Assembly: GCA_003194525.1 (NCBI GenBank)
Contig: NBIV01000018.1
Coordinates: 62,001-126,000 of the forward strand
Source: Gracilariopsis chorda
Lineage: Eukaryota; Rhodophyta; Florideophyceae; Gracilariales; Gracilariaceae
Direction: 5' to 3'
Length of the DNA stretch: 64,000 bases
This document shows positions 30,842 to 40,746 of this stretch, piece after piece. Numbering within the stretch: position 1 is the first letter of the stretch; every line of letters begins with the position of its first letter. Both the position numbers and the translations under genes were made by a program. Below the pieces are notes generated by a model. That model was not told where the DNA came from, made no database searches, and worked only from the letters and a program-made list of their open reading frames with translations.

Positions 30842-31192
30842 CGTCTCCCTGGAATGCCCGACCCGCCACTCGACGAAACGCTTCGTATCAAATACAGTAG
30901 GAAAAATACCCGGGAAACAAGCATTGGCAGAACACAGCAGCGAAGGTTAGGGTTACGAAGGGCAAAGCTTTTGAAAGTTAGCCTTCCGTACCCGTATCCC
31001 TGATCCCGGGCAGAATTTCATGATACCCCTGTGATAGATACGGGGGATTCAGATCTCAAATTGAATATCTACGGCGTGAGTCTAAACTTTACGGCGCAGT
31101 TCTTTTGCCCTTCTGATAACGAACGTATAACATTTACCCGGATTCCGAGGCCTTTTGTCTGGTAACCCTTACCCGCAACGCTTGTGGTGTAA
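30842..31192. other. Intergenic region with palindromic GGTTAG / TTAGCC repeat
   Basis: At about 30943-31020 there is a unit with CGAAGGTTAGGGTTACG and, 30 bases on, TTAGCCTTCCGTACCCGTAT, which can fold back. It resembles repeats at 5.2, 23.7, 44.2 and 59.4 kb. No gene is seen. Confidence 0.4.
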
Positions 31193-32089
31193 ATGGCCTT
31201 TATTGTTCATCCGTTCGTTGCGAACTTTCAGAGTCGGATGGCAGTTTGCTCCAGACGGAAACTATCACGTGCTCGTTTCGTCTGCGTCGGACCGCATGAT
31301 GCTGATTCTGATTCGATTGCGGAAACATGCCCACAGCCGGTTCGTGTCGCTCTAACAAGAGAAATAGAGAAGAACGAGGCTTTGTATGAAGCACTACGGT
31401 TGATATACCCAAGAACAGAAATCGTTCGTCTTCCTTGCATCGAAACTGTTTCCGGAGAGGACTCAGACAAGCTGCCAGATGAACTAAAGAATGAAATCTA
31501 CAGCTGGATAGTAATAACATCGCCTGAAGCAGCTTCAGTTTTCATTGAAGCCTGGAGACAGGCTGAATATCCAGAGCATGGCCAAGTCTCTGTTGTCGGG
31601 AAAGCAACCGGGGATGTTCTCCGTGCGGTCGGTATCGAAGTCTCATTTCAGCCGTCTAAAGCCACTGGCAAAACCTTGGTGCGAGAGTTTCCAAAACCTA
31701 GTCTGGACAAAGAACGTGTGCTTTATCCATCAAGCGCGAAGGCATCCAATGTTATTGCTGAAGGCCTCACTGCTCTCGGTTACACAGTTGTTCGGCTGAA
31801 TACATACTCAACCGAGCCAGTCACTTTTACTGAGAAGTACACACTTATAGGCAAAGGAAGTCACATCGTCACTTTTGCGTCACCTAGCGCTGTGAAGTCT
31901 TGGGTTTCAAATGTTGGGGTAAGAAAAGAAGTTTCCGCAGCTTGCATTGGTGAGACGTCAGCTGGTGCGGCTCGCGAAGCAGGGTTTGAGCGAGTTTATT
32001 GTCCCGAGAAACCAGGGCTTGAAGGATGGATAACAGCTGTATGCGAGGCCATAAAACAGCGCGAGGACGGTTCACTAAAGGCATATTAA
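31193..32089 (+). CDS. hemD: Uroporphyrinogen-III synthase
   Basis: The 298-residue enzyme cyclises hydroxymethylbilane to uroporphyrinogen III, the branch point to heme, chlorophyll and bilins, in the plastid. Residues 1-45 (MAFIVHPF, then Arg/Ser-rich) form a plausible plastid transit peptide with Phe at position 3. The mature part fits the two-lobed HemD fold: RVALTREIEKN at the start, WIVITSPEAASVF, VSVVGKATGDVLRAVG, RVLYPSSAKASNVIAEGL, then the second-lobe ending HIVTFASPSAVKSW, AACIGETSAGAAREAG. Length is normal. Intronless; ATG at 31193. Confidence 0.93.
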   Translation: MAFIVHPFVANFQSRMAVCSRRKLSRARFVCVGPHDADSDSIAETCPQPVRVALTREIEKNEALYEALRLIYPRTEIVRLPCIETVSGEDSDKLPDELKNEIYSWIVITSPEAASVFIEAWRQAEYPEHGQVSVVGKATGDVLRAVGIEVSFQPSKATGKTLVREFPKPSLDKERVLYPSSAKASNVIAEGLTALGYTVVRLNTYSTEPVTFTEKYTLIGKGSHIVTFASPSAVKSWVSNVGVRKEVSAACIGETSAGAAREAGFERVYCPEKPGLEGWITAVCEAIKQREDGSLKAY

Positions 32090-33069
32090 GTTTGCTCCAA
32101 GCGGTTTACCCTCATTATATTCATTCCCTTATCCAAGATAATGCTTTCACAGCGGTTACGAGGAAAGTGGCGAAGGGATGTAAAGGCAGAGGCAACAGAG
32201 CAAGGATCACTCTTGGACTATGAGTTCGTGTGCAAAAGAAATGCGCGTTTACCACTATCTTCAGCATAACAAGAAATTGTTTGGTTGGCGTGGATTTACG
32301 TGAGGCTGATCGATCCCTCTCTCCATCTGATGCTTGGTAGAGGTTGTTGTTGCTGTGGTTGTTGTTTATGGATCGTGTTCCTAATTCCGAAAGCACAGTA
32401 AGGCTCTCTACTGAAGAACCTTCTCTGTCAAGGAAGGCCGGCGCTATCTCCGGCCATTTTTGAACAACATCTGAAACATCTAGGAAGGTTTATTAAGTCT
32501 CGCTAAGACGCGGAAGCTCAATTCTTCTTGACTTTGCCCGCAAGCTGGAACGAAGTAAGAAGTGATCTGCCGCATCTAATACGCTTGGAATACACCTTAA
32601 TGGATACGCAGTTCTTTTGCCATGAATATAAGTTGCAGCTGGATGCTAATTTAGGGCGTGCCCGACTATGAACTGGAAGAACGTTGCTTGAGCTCGGCGC
32701 AGGTCAATCTTTCCATGCAGAGCTGGGTGGACATTTTCAAATTCAGCATGTTCCCGGCTTAGTAATGGTCGTGGTCCCGAGGAATACTCTAGGTAGTGTC
32801 ACCGTAAGGAGAATAGGAAACACTTCGGCAAGATAGACCCTTCCAAGAGAAGCATTTCTTTCATTCCTGAGAAAATCTTACACATCTCTAGCGCGTAGGC
32901 AACAGGAATAGAACAGATTATCGCATGCGCTACCCCTACCACTAGCCGTTCCTTTATTATGAATCCGAGGGGTACTCTCCCCGTGTGTAGGACTATCGTA
33001 AAGTTCAAGAATCGACGGAAACGTAATGGGTAGCCAAATGCATTCATAACTGGATCTGCGTGGAAGCTG
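32090..33069. other. Intergenic region with a possible LINE tail
   Basis: At about 32335-32380 the minus strand reads TTAGGAACACGATCCATAAA then CAACAAC repeats, resembling LINE 3' ends here, preceded by the CTTTCGGAATTAG that also ends the 56.8-kb relict. Only this tail is recognisable. No gene is seen in the rest. Confidence 0.35.
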
Positions 33070-33510
33070 TTGCCTCGAAGAAAGACCGAATTACGCGGTA
33101 CTTGGAGAGTCAGAACGAGGCTTCGTCGGAACGAGGCGTCTAGCGGGACGGTGGGATCACTTACCGCTTCGACGAAAACGTCCAACGAGGCCTGCGAACT
33201 CTACACCAAACATGTTTCTACCTTGCATCCTGTGGCGACATTTCTTGGAAACAGAACGCTCAGATGTGACTGTGGAACGAACGTGAAGAAAGACTGTGAG
33301 CATGTCGTTTATCGATGCCCTCGGACAAATCCAGCCCGTAGAGAGTTGTTAGCTGGTCTCCCAAGGAAGTGTAAGGAAAGTATACAGCAGTTATTCCGAC
33401 ATGAGCCACAGAAGTTCTTGGCCTTCCTGAAAAGAGAAAGCTTTTACTGAAAGCTCTCCTTCAGCTTAGTAATAGAAATCTGTTGTCCACAATAAAGAAG
33501 AAGGAGAGGC
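33070..33510 (+). mobile_element. LINE ORF2 C-terminal domain and 3' end
   Basis: The plus frame ends with the best-preserved copy of the terminal domain: STLHPVATFL, CDCG, CEHVVYRCP, ARRELL, then EPQKFLAFLKRESFY and stop at 33450. The 3' UTR is only about 35 bases and runs into CCACAATAAAGAAGAAGG. The last 72 bases match the 12.1-kb relict at about 93%, which suggests recent copying. Upstream coding sequence is cut off, as in a 5'-truncated insertion. Confidence 0.7.
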
Positions 33511-34284
33511 CTGCGAGCACTTTCCAGATTTCATTTCTGAGTTGTCCACCATGATAGTATCCTGCGCATATTCACGTCCGATATTACTCTTGCGGTAGAG
33601 CATTACTGTCCAGAGAGGATGAAACCGGAACGATACTTCCCTCTGTATCCGCTACGCCTTGTTCCAGACTCTTTGCGAATAGTTGTTTGTCAATCATGCC
33701 GCCCGTCTACACGGAAACCATCCTCAGGTACAACGTCTTTAAATCCAAGGTTTTCATTTCGCCATTGGACTCCTCAGAAGACCGCAAAGGAGCATGGGCA
33801 TGCGTTTCCGTAACACTACTGCGCCCACGCTGTATATCTAAGGCTAAAGGGTTTGCAGCTAACCCTTATCCCTATAATACGGCTAGCAATGTAGCCTTTC
33901 CTGATGTGCAGCAGGGGTATTCCAATAATGTAAATCCCTTTACGCATAAAGCCGTCCTCTGCCACGAAATATGTTCTTTGACTGTACAGGCTGTGGTGTG
34001 CATGAGGATTATCAGTCCTCGAGACAGAATTCCTCAATTTGGGCCAAGAAGACCTGCTCTTTTTGGCTTGTACATATATACGCTCTACGATTTCCTGGTG
34101 ACATGGCCTTCAGCCTAAGGCGTGTTCATTTCAGTTTTAATTCTTCATCTTAACTCCATGCCCTTTCCGTGCTTTCAGTAGAGTTAGGGTTCTTGTGCAA
34201 GCACCTCTTCGGTGAGCAAATATAAGTTAGATCTTTCCCATAAGCGCGGTAAATACTAGTCAAGGCAGAAGATAACAATCTGGA
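33511..34284. other. Intergenic region
   Basis: No supported gene. A repeat unit with AAGGGTTTGCAGCTAACCCTT at about 33848-33868 folds with a 7-bp stem and is followed by ATCCC, like other intergenic units here. Confidence 0.4.
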
Positions 34285-35010
34285 ATGAATCAGAAAGATA
34301 GCCCCTTCTCATCACAAAGCCGACAAAGAGACAGATCAGGAAGACAAGTTCGAACTTCACGGCCTGACAGGCTGGGTGTGCTGTCTTCTTTGGTTTCAAA
34401 CGATGATCCGCAAAGCGAAGTTACACGTTCTCTTTCAGATGCTCGAAGGCAAAAGGATTCAAATTTGAGACAGTCGACCACGGCAAGGCAGACTTTTTCT
34501 CCTCTAGGTTGTATTTCAAAGCATTATGGTCTGGTAACAAGCCCCCTGGAAAGGATTGATACCAAACACAGGAACTTGTACTCTAGTGCCTCCGATACGT
34601 ACAGTCGTGGCTCATCTCTCGATGCATCAAGTCAAGAAATACCAGATGGGCAAGAGTTACAAGCTTCAAATCAGGTGCGAACTCTTCAGCAAAGGAATGA
34701 GATGTGTGTGCGGAGGGCGTTATCGCAAGATTGGTTGAGGAAAACGTTCAGTCCTCGTCCGTGCAAGGTGGGTAAGAAAGGGACCATAGGCTCCATAGTT
34801 GTGCGATCGCAACACTCACTGGCTAGAATATGTGAAGAACGGGAACCACACGGAAGGGAAGGGAGTGATATTTCAGATACTAAAGCTGGAGTGGAGGAAG
34901 ATGAGGAAGTCGAGGAAGTCGAGGAAGTCGAGGAACTAATAGAATCGACAGCAACCTTAGGAATGAGGAGCTCGTCATCCAACACGGACAGTTTGCCTCC
35001 AGAATGCTAG
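34285..35010 (+). CDS. Hypothetical low-complexity protein with EEV repeats
   Basis: The frame encodes 241 mostly polar residues rich in Ser, Arg, Gln and Glu, with no recognised domain. Near residues 205-218 a nine-base unit (GAGGAAGTC) is repeated three times in tandem, giving EEVEEVEEVEE. A short ordered-looking segment lies at about 140-180 (RALSQDWLRKTFSPRP). It is probably largely disordered. No intron is evident; the single ATG at 34285 opens the frame. It converges with the small plastid-protein gene. It could be real or a long chance frame; frame length and the repeat favour coding. Confidence 0.4.
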   Translation: MNQKDSPFSSQSRQRDRSGRQVRTSRPDRLGVLSSLVSNDDPQSEVTRSLSDARRQKDSNLRQSTTARQTFSPLGCISKHYGLVTSPLERIDTKHRNLYSSASDTYSRGSSLDASSQEIPDGQELQASNQVRTLQQRNEMCVRRALSQDWLRKTFSPRPCKVGKKGTIGSIVVRSQHSLARICEEREPHGREGSDISDTKAGVEEDEEVEEVEEVEELIESTATLGMRSSSSNTDSLPPEC

Positions 35011-35277
35011 TCACAAGCGAAGAGCGTCGAAGGCTACTGGTATCGGCGGGATGGACTTTCAGCGCTTCGCAATAGTGAAATGCGGAACATCAGCAGTCAT
35101 AAGTGGACGAGCTCGACTGGTAAATGGCTCCATGTTTGGTCGAGTATACTTAAAGAAGAAACTTTTATTTTAGCCTTGGTGACTAGCAACACGTTAATGA
35201 GATCGGGAGCACATCTTCACATCCTTTTGCTTCAAAATACCCGAGTAGTAGCGGAACGCAAACACAAAAGTGGTTCC

Positions 35278-35728
35278 TTATTCCTTGACAGGTGGGGTAA
35301 GCACGGCGATGATGACGGCAATGGTGAGAAGGCCAATAATGGGGCCGGTATAACCTCCGAAATCAACGTCTTTTGCAGACAGGAGTATAGCGGCATCGTT
35401 AAGCCTCAACGAAACTTGTTGCGCAAGAGGAGCCAACGTCATTCTACGAATTACATGGAATCGTGAGCGAGAGACTGTTGGTTAGTTGTGGATTGATATC
35501 GATCGCATACAGGCGGATGTTGTTGCGTAGCTTGCAAAATGCTCAATATCTGCTTCTTCTCTCTTCGCGTTCATTGACTTGAAGGTAGCCGTGCAAGTGG
35601 GAACACGCGCTGCCCATACGAACTTACCTTGATTGTCTTGCATGACGAACTGGAGCGCGTCTTGCGGAGACGGCGGCGCGCGTGGGTTGAGCGAGTGAGA
35701 CACCAGTGAAGGACGAGACGAAGGCCAT
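35278..35728 (-). CDS. Small plastid-targeted single-helix membrane protein, unnamed
   Basis: This spliced gene is easily missed. Exon 1 is 35628-35728 and exon 2 is 35278-35443 (minus strand); the 184-base intron begins GTAAGT and ends CGTAG, joining AG and A to make Arg34. The product has 88 residues. Exon 1 is a classic plastid leader (MAFVSSFTGVSLAQPTR, no acidic residue). The mature end carries one predicted transmembrane helix, PIIGLLTIAVIIAVL, preceded by DVDFGGYTG and followed by TPPVKE at the C-terminus. Size and layout fit a low-molecular-mass thylakoid subunit, but I cannot match it to a known Psb, Psa or Pet protein. It lies divergent to the psbM gene, 660 bases away. Confidence 0.7.
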
Positions 35729-36387
35729 TGTGGACGAAGGTTGGGAAGGTAATCCAAAAAAGGACGCAACAGACGTTAGCTTCAGATAGAAGATATTTGA
35801 AGCGGAGGAAGGGCCGGCTGGTGAGGGAGAGGGAGAGCCAGAGTCGAGAGTTCGCGGCATGGACGAACGGCTACAGAGGTACGAGATGTGGAAGGGGATA
35901 CAGAAGGTGGGCAAGCTGCGAAATGAAGCGCATATCGCGGTGATTGCAGCTCGACAGCCGAAAACCCTTCTTCAAGCGGCTGCAGTGCATACGCGCCCGA
36001 TTTGCAATCTCGCGCGTGCAGTGGGTTGGCGTCAAGAGGCCACGCGTGGCCACGCGTCCAAACCTGATTGGGCGACGCTCTTTGCGTGCGCCCATTTGAT
36101 TCGGTGAGCTCGTTTGGCTCACTCGCAGATCGAGCTCATTGACCAACGGCATCGCATCTCGCTATCTTACCCAGCGGATTTTTCCGGTCACAAACAACCA
36201 CAGAATACGTCGCAGCCCTGCGGCTTCCAAAATGCGTTTGCAGCGAGAAGTTACCTCGGTAGCTTCCTTCGCCTTAGGTCGCCTTCATAATCCACCGTTC
36301 CTCGTCAGTGCCCGGCCTGTACATTCTTGACGCCAACTTCGCCTCCCTTTCGGACTCCTTCATCAGTTTGTTACACTCTATTACGTC
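35729..36387. other. Divergent region between two plastid-protein genes
   Basis: The stretch should hold the promoters of the small membrane-protein gene (leftward) and psbM (rightward). Frames on both strands (35859-36330) look like chance. A direct repeat CACGCGTGGCCACGCGT lies near 36039-36057. No TATA-like box is obvious. Confidence 0.4.
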
Positions 36388-37019
36388 ATGTATGCCTTTG
36401 TCGGAACTACCGGTCTCATCGCCGCTCGCCCTGGCGCATTCACCGTAAGTTATTTTTCGCCCCTGAGTTTCTTGCCATAGCAACGAAGCCAGCTCGATGA
36501 GCAAACGACCCTCGTCATTTGAGACATTCCACGTTGTGCTAGCACTTTTGCGCTGATTTGTGAAAACAGACCCTACCAAAAGAACAGCGATTCAGACGTC
36601 CGACGAGCGACGCTACGAACCACACCCTCCAAAAAGGAAAAGCACTACTCTACTCTTCGCGCCAATCGCGAAGACGTTGTCAGCTCTGGGAGGCACTAAC
36701 CATTCGTTTTCGTTCCTACGCACGCCTCTCAAACATCTATGGTAATGATACTGAATTTATACGAAACGTCTAGGTTAATCGATGCACCGTCTCCGCACGA
36801 CCGGTTGCGCGTCGCGCCACAGCACCCGCCAAGATGAGCATTGAGAACACTCTTGCCACTCTTCCATCTCTGCCCGTTGCCGAGGGTATGGCGGTGACAT
36901 TTCCCGCGTATCTCGCAGTTTTCCTCGGCACCTTGATCCCATGCGCCTTCCTAATCGTGCTTTACATCCAAGCTGAAAGTCGCAAGGCTGGTGAGAGGAT
37001 CGGAAGAGGAGAGGAGTAA
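36388..37019 (+). CDS. psbM: Photosystem II subunit PsbM, nuclear-encoded with transit peptide
   Basis: Exon 1 is 36388-36444 and exon 2 is 36774-37019; the 329-base intron begins GTAAGT and ends TCTAG, in phase 0, giving 100 residues. Exon 1 (MYAFVGTTGLIAARPGAFT) and the start of exon 2 (VSARPVARRATAPAK) form a plastid leader. The mature part is PsbM-like: one helix ending LGTLIPCAFLIVLYIQAES, to compare with FVLVPSVFLIILYVQTESQ of cyanobacterial PsbM. PsbM sits at the photosystem II dimer interface. The helix is followed by a short basic and acidic tail longer than in plastid-encoded forms. The first in-frame Met of exon 2 (36834) is a poor start because it would lose the leader. To my knowledge red-algal plastid genomes lack psbM, which fits transfer to the nucleus. 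Confidence 0.85.
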
Positions 37020-37158
37020 ACACGACCGTAAGCTGGGAACACACATTTGAGGTATAATAACAGTCATGATGTTAGTACTAGCGATGTAAACGGAATGTCT
37101 ATCTGAAGGCGCTACTTTTGAGATCTAAGTAATGAATGTGTGTTGCGTGTCGTGCCGA

Positions 37159-37870
37159 TTATCGCGAACTGCTTGAGCTGAGATGTTCCACATCTTGTTC
37201 ATCAGCCGCAAGTTGTTTTATGACCGAAGCCACTTTCTTCACGTTCTCCTCCGGAGGTTGTCCGCAATCTACGCTCACGTGCGCATCACACTCCATAGGG
37301 TATTCGATGTTGGAGTAGTGGTTCATGATCTGATCCACACTACTCGGACGAAAGTCACGTTTAGTAGCACGTTTTGCCAATCGCTCCTCCCACACAGAGC
37401 GTTCTGCATAACAGTCCACAAGCACACACAACGCTCTAGCCTCGCGTGTAATCTCTACGGCACGTTCCCCCAAAGCGACGCGCCCCAGAGGGCTCTCCAA
37501 AACAACTCCAGCCGCGCCTACCTTGAGCTGCGTGAGCCCAACGGCAAACATGGCCTCGTATGTCATATCGTTGGAATCGACGCGAATAGCGTTGGCTTGC
37601 TCGGGACAGACAGCTCGAATCTCGGCCATGACGTTTGCATCGTGGCGCATGGCGGCTTCGCGAACGTCATCCTTGCAGACGAGACAGTAGCGTAGCTCCT
37701 TTGCGAGTGCGAAGGCGACGGTGGTCTTGCCAACTCCTGGATACTGTTTTGGACAGAAAACGGTGTCAGATCGGTTCGGTTGGAAATGCATGGACAGTGA
37801 TGGCGGCGGGTAGCAAACTTACACCCCTGATAAGCACGACGACTTGACGCTGTGTCCCCGGCGGGTTCAT
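37159..37870 (-). CDS. P-loop kinase (AAA_33 / zeta-like small-molecule kinase)
   Basis: Exon 1 is 37823-37870 and exon 2 is 37159-37743 (minus strand); the 79-base intron begins GTAAGT and ends AACAG, in phase 0, giving 210 residues. Splicing completes the Walker A strand and loop: VVVLIRG joined to YPGVGKTTVAFALAKEL. Other marks are the DDVREAA segment after the second strand, VVLESPLG and LCVLVDCYAERSVWEERLAKRA, typical of AAA_33-type nucleoside or small-molecule kinases. The substrate is unknown. No targeting signal is seen. It converges with psbM (139 bases between stops). Confidence 0.75.
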
Positions 37871-38837
37871 GACGAGAAAAAGTGAATGCAGCACAAGGTG
37901 CTCCACCTGGCAGTTGGAAAGTGAACTGACGGCGATTAATAGGGAAGAAGAGGGTCTGGCAGATACTCGGCGAAGAAGTTTGCAGAGAGGGTTGCACAAT
38001 AGCAGGAAAAGGATGCGGTTGGGGAAGGTTGGGAATCTGAGAGGAGCGTGTGCGCAGGCCGATGATCGAGGGGTTTGTTAAGGCAGGATTGAAACGCTGC
38101 GAACGGGCGCATGTGTGTGGGATGCATGCAGCTCTGCAGTTTGTTCGTTTTGATGCGTTTTTGCTGCGACGTGTTGCTTAAACAGCAGCTGTGATAGGCA
38201 GGGTGGCTGAGTGGCGGTGGTGGAACTATCTGCTGCAGCGGCCAATGGCAGCTTTTGCCACGCGTCTCCAGCGCCAATCGACGCGCCGCGCTGTTTGCTG
38301 TCGACGTGGCGTCGGAGCCTGAGGGGAGAAGGGCCGATCGGACCCATCTCGCAACACGTGTCCCGTTTTCTTTTTTCGGGCGGGCAGTGCGATGAGCGCG
38401 GCGACACGACCAAAACGGGCGGCACAGCTGGTCGGCGCGACGTGTGGCGCCTTGAGAGCACCAACCACATTGCGCGTTATCTGCGCCAATGTGTTCGATG
38501 CGTTCCCGTGGAACGAACGTAATCTACACCCAGCACACAAGCACACTCTCGCCACCCCCACCACCATTGCCCACCCTCACCACCCTCACCACCCTCACCA
38601 CCCTCACCACCCTCACCGTCCGCCCTTCCCCCTTCTAAAGCTATCGTCAAACCTACGGGGGTGGAGCCTGTAAACCCGCTGATCTGACATCCAACTCTCA
38701 CCCCCAGTCTGGTCCCCTGTTCGTTGCGCTGTTTTATACAGTCGTATTCCACAACGGAGTCCCGTTACCTTGCTGCCTGTCGCGATAGTCTTGCATAACT
38801 TTCTCCGGTCCGCCTGCTTTGCTTTGCATGGCATAAC
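37871..38837. other. Divergent intergenic region between kinase and HAT-repeat genes
   Basis: It is GC-rich and has no supported gene; several overlapping frames are composition effects. It contains the CACCCTCAC minisatellite (38572-38616). CAAT- and TATA-like boxes are not clear. Confidence 0.4.
38572..38616. repeat. CACCCTCAC minisatellite, 5 units
   Basis: Five perfect 9-base units stand in tandem, flanked by similar CACC-rich DNA, about 220 bases before the ATG of the HAT-repeat gene. The strand is pure C/A, so it may affect promoter structure; nothing shows function. Confidence 0.9.
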
Positions 38838-40481
38838 ATGTCAGAACAGGCATTTGTCGTGTCCGCGTTTCCGATACCCGCACCCCACACGCGTGCGTTT
38901 CCGCTCTCCTCATTCACCAAACACGAGCGCGTCCGTCCGCGGAAACAACCGTTGCGAACAACCGTGGAAAGAAGGCTACGAACTGAACTTACTTCTTCCA
39001 ATGCATCATCCGTATCCGTCACATCGGCCACTCTCACCAAAACGGGCGAAGGTCAGGTAGCTCCTCCGAGAGACGGCACGCGCGAAGCTCTAGAACTGTT
39101 GTACGAATCCGCAAAAGCAGAAGAGAATGCCGGTCGTGTGTGCAACGCCTTACGCATGTATGAATCCCTCGTCAAACTGAATGCCAATAATGGACGGGTG
39201 TGGGTGCGTTATGTCAAACTGCTTGAGAGGGATGGTCAATATGGTCGCGTTACAGACGTGCTCAAACGAGCGCTTCGGTATAACCCGCGCAACGCAATTC
39301 TTTGGCAGACGTGGGCTGACTTTGAGAAGAACAATAGCAATTTTGTCACTGCGAGACGTCTTTTTAGAAAGGCGCATGAAGCAAACCCGCGACTTCCATC
39401 GCTGTATCATTCTTGGGGATCAATGGAATACCGAGAGGGTCGTACAGAAGTAGCAAAACGCTTGTATCAACAGGGGTTGCGTATGTGCCCCACCGCCACT
39501 CGTTTGTATCATTCGCTGGGTGTACTACATGATAAGAAAGGCAATTCCAAGGCCGCTAGGATCACTTTGACACAAGGCCTCAAACTAGAACCTGACAATC
39601 CATACTTGCATCACGCTTTGGGGGTGTTGGAGTATCGTGCGGGCCGGGTTGCCGCCGCAAGAGAGTGTTTTACGCGAGCCTTGCGCGTTGATCCACGACA
39701 CACCTTGTCATGGCTTTCATTCGCACAGCTTGAGGAGTACGAGGGCAACTCTGATATGGCCAGAAAGTACTACTCAAGGGGCATATCAGTAGAGGGCAGA
39801 ACCGCGGTTCAATTGTGGCAGGCATGGGCCCGTATGGAAGAAAAGGCAGGCGATACTCATAAGGCGTTGCGATTGTACCAACAAGCGGTATCTGTTTACC
39901 CGAACGATGCAATGTTGTATTGCTCGTGGGGTAAGCTAGTCGAGAGTCGCGGGGATATTGAACTCGCTAGGTCCTTGTTTAGAAAAGGAATACAAGCTGA
40001 TCCCTCCAAGGCATATCTGTGGCAATCTCTCGCCCTGCTGGAACAAAGACAGCTGGACGAAGATTCCGCAAGAGCACTTTTTGAAAAGGGCCTTGAGGTT
40101 AGCAGAGGGAAAGAAACGGCAGCACTGCTCCATGCATGGGCCGTACTGGAATGGGAGAAAGGAAATGTTGAGCAAGCACGAGAACTTTTCAGAAAGGCTG
40201 TCGCAGTCGACAGGTCATGCTCGTGGTTATGGTTATGGTTTGGACGATTTGAACTTGCAAACGGGAACCTTTCAGTGGCTCGCCATTACATCTCACGAAG
40301 TATTAACCTCGATCCTGCAGACGGTTCACCTTGGCGCGCTTGGGCTGAATTAGAGCGCGGTGTCGGTGATGAAGAACGGGCCAGATTCATGTTTCGAAGA
40401 GCAGCCCAGCTGGAATCCAGTAGAGAATTGTTTGAGATGGATCCTGAAAGTCCGCTGCGACGACCATGGCGAAAGCTTTAG
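38838..40481 (+). CDS. HAT/TPR-repeat RNA-stability protein, HCF107/Mbb1-like
   Basis: The 547-residue protein has an N-terminal region of about 80 residues (FVVSAFPIPAPHTRAF, then Arg/Ser-rich) that resembles a plastid leader. From about 85 to 530 it is a run of about twelve 34-residue helical repeats of the half-a-TPR type, with W at fixed sites (LWQTWADFEK, LYHSWGSMEY, LWQAWARMEE, LWQSLALLEQ, LLHAWAVLEW). Plant HCF107 and Chlamydomonas Mbb1 have this layout and protect the 5' ends of psbH/psbB plastid transcripts. Nuclear HAT proteins (Prp6-like, CstF77) are alternatives, but the leader and repeat spacing favour the plastid type. The ATG at 38838 is used. No intron. Confidence 0.82.
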   Translation: MSEQAFVVSAFPIPAPHTRAFPLSSFTKHERVRPRKQPLRTTVERRLRTELTSSNASSVSVTSATLTKTGEGQVAPPRDGTREALELLYESAKAEENAGRVCNALRMYESLVKLNANNGRVWVRYVKLLERDGQYGRVTDVLKRALRYNPRNAILWQTWADFEKNNSNFVTARRLFRKAHEANPRLPSLYHSWGSMEYREGRTEVAKRLYQQGLRMCPTATRLYHSLGVLHDKKGNSKAARITLTQGLKLEPDNPYLHHALGVLEYRAGRVAAARECFTRALRVDPRHTLSWLSFAQLEEYEGNSDMARKYYSRGISVEGRTAVQLWQAWARMEEKAGDTHKALRLYQQAVSVYPNDAMLYCSWGKLVESRGDIELARSLFRKGIQADPSKAYLWQSLALLEQRQLDEDSARALFEKGLEVSRGKETAALLHAWAVLEWEKGNVEQARELFRKAVAVDRSCSWLWLWFGRFELANGNLSVARHYISRSINLDPADGSPWRAWAELERGVGDEERARFMFRRAAQLESSRELFEMDPESPLRRPWRKL

Positions 40482-40746
40482 TGAAGAAAAGTATTTGTGA
40501 GAATGGGTTTACAATTAGTTACGACAAGATTAGTGCGTCTATGTAGCATATTCTTCTTCCAGGGAAAAACTAGGAGGCTTAGTTTAAGCTTCAACCCATT
40601 ATGGCATGGCATCAAAAGATATGTCTCCAACTCTTCAACGAGAGCTGTGTGTATTGCGTTATGACTAACTGCTATTTTACTACATACATTTTTGCAGCGC
40701 AATCTCTTCTGCCTCCCCTGGTACAATAAGCCAAGCCCTAGGGCAA

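Noticed and set aside
38078-38752. Overlapping frames rich in Arg, Pro and Gly upstream of the HAT-repeat gene
   Set aside because: Composition effects of GC-rich DNA and the CACCCTCAC minisatellite.
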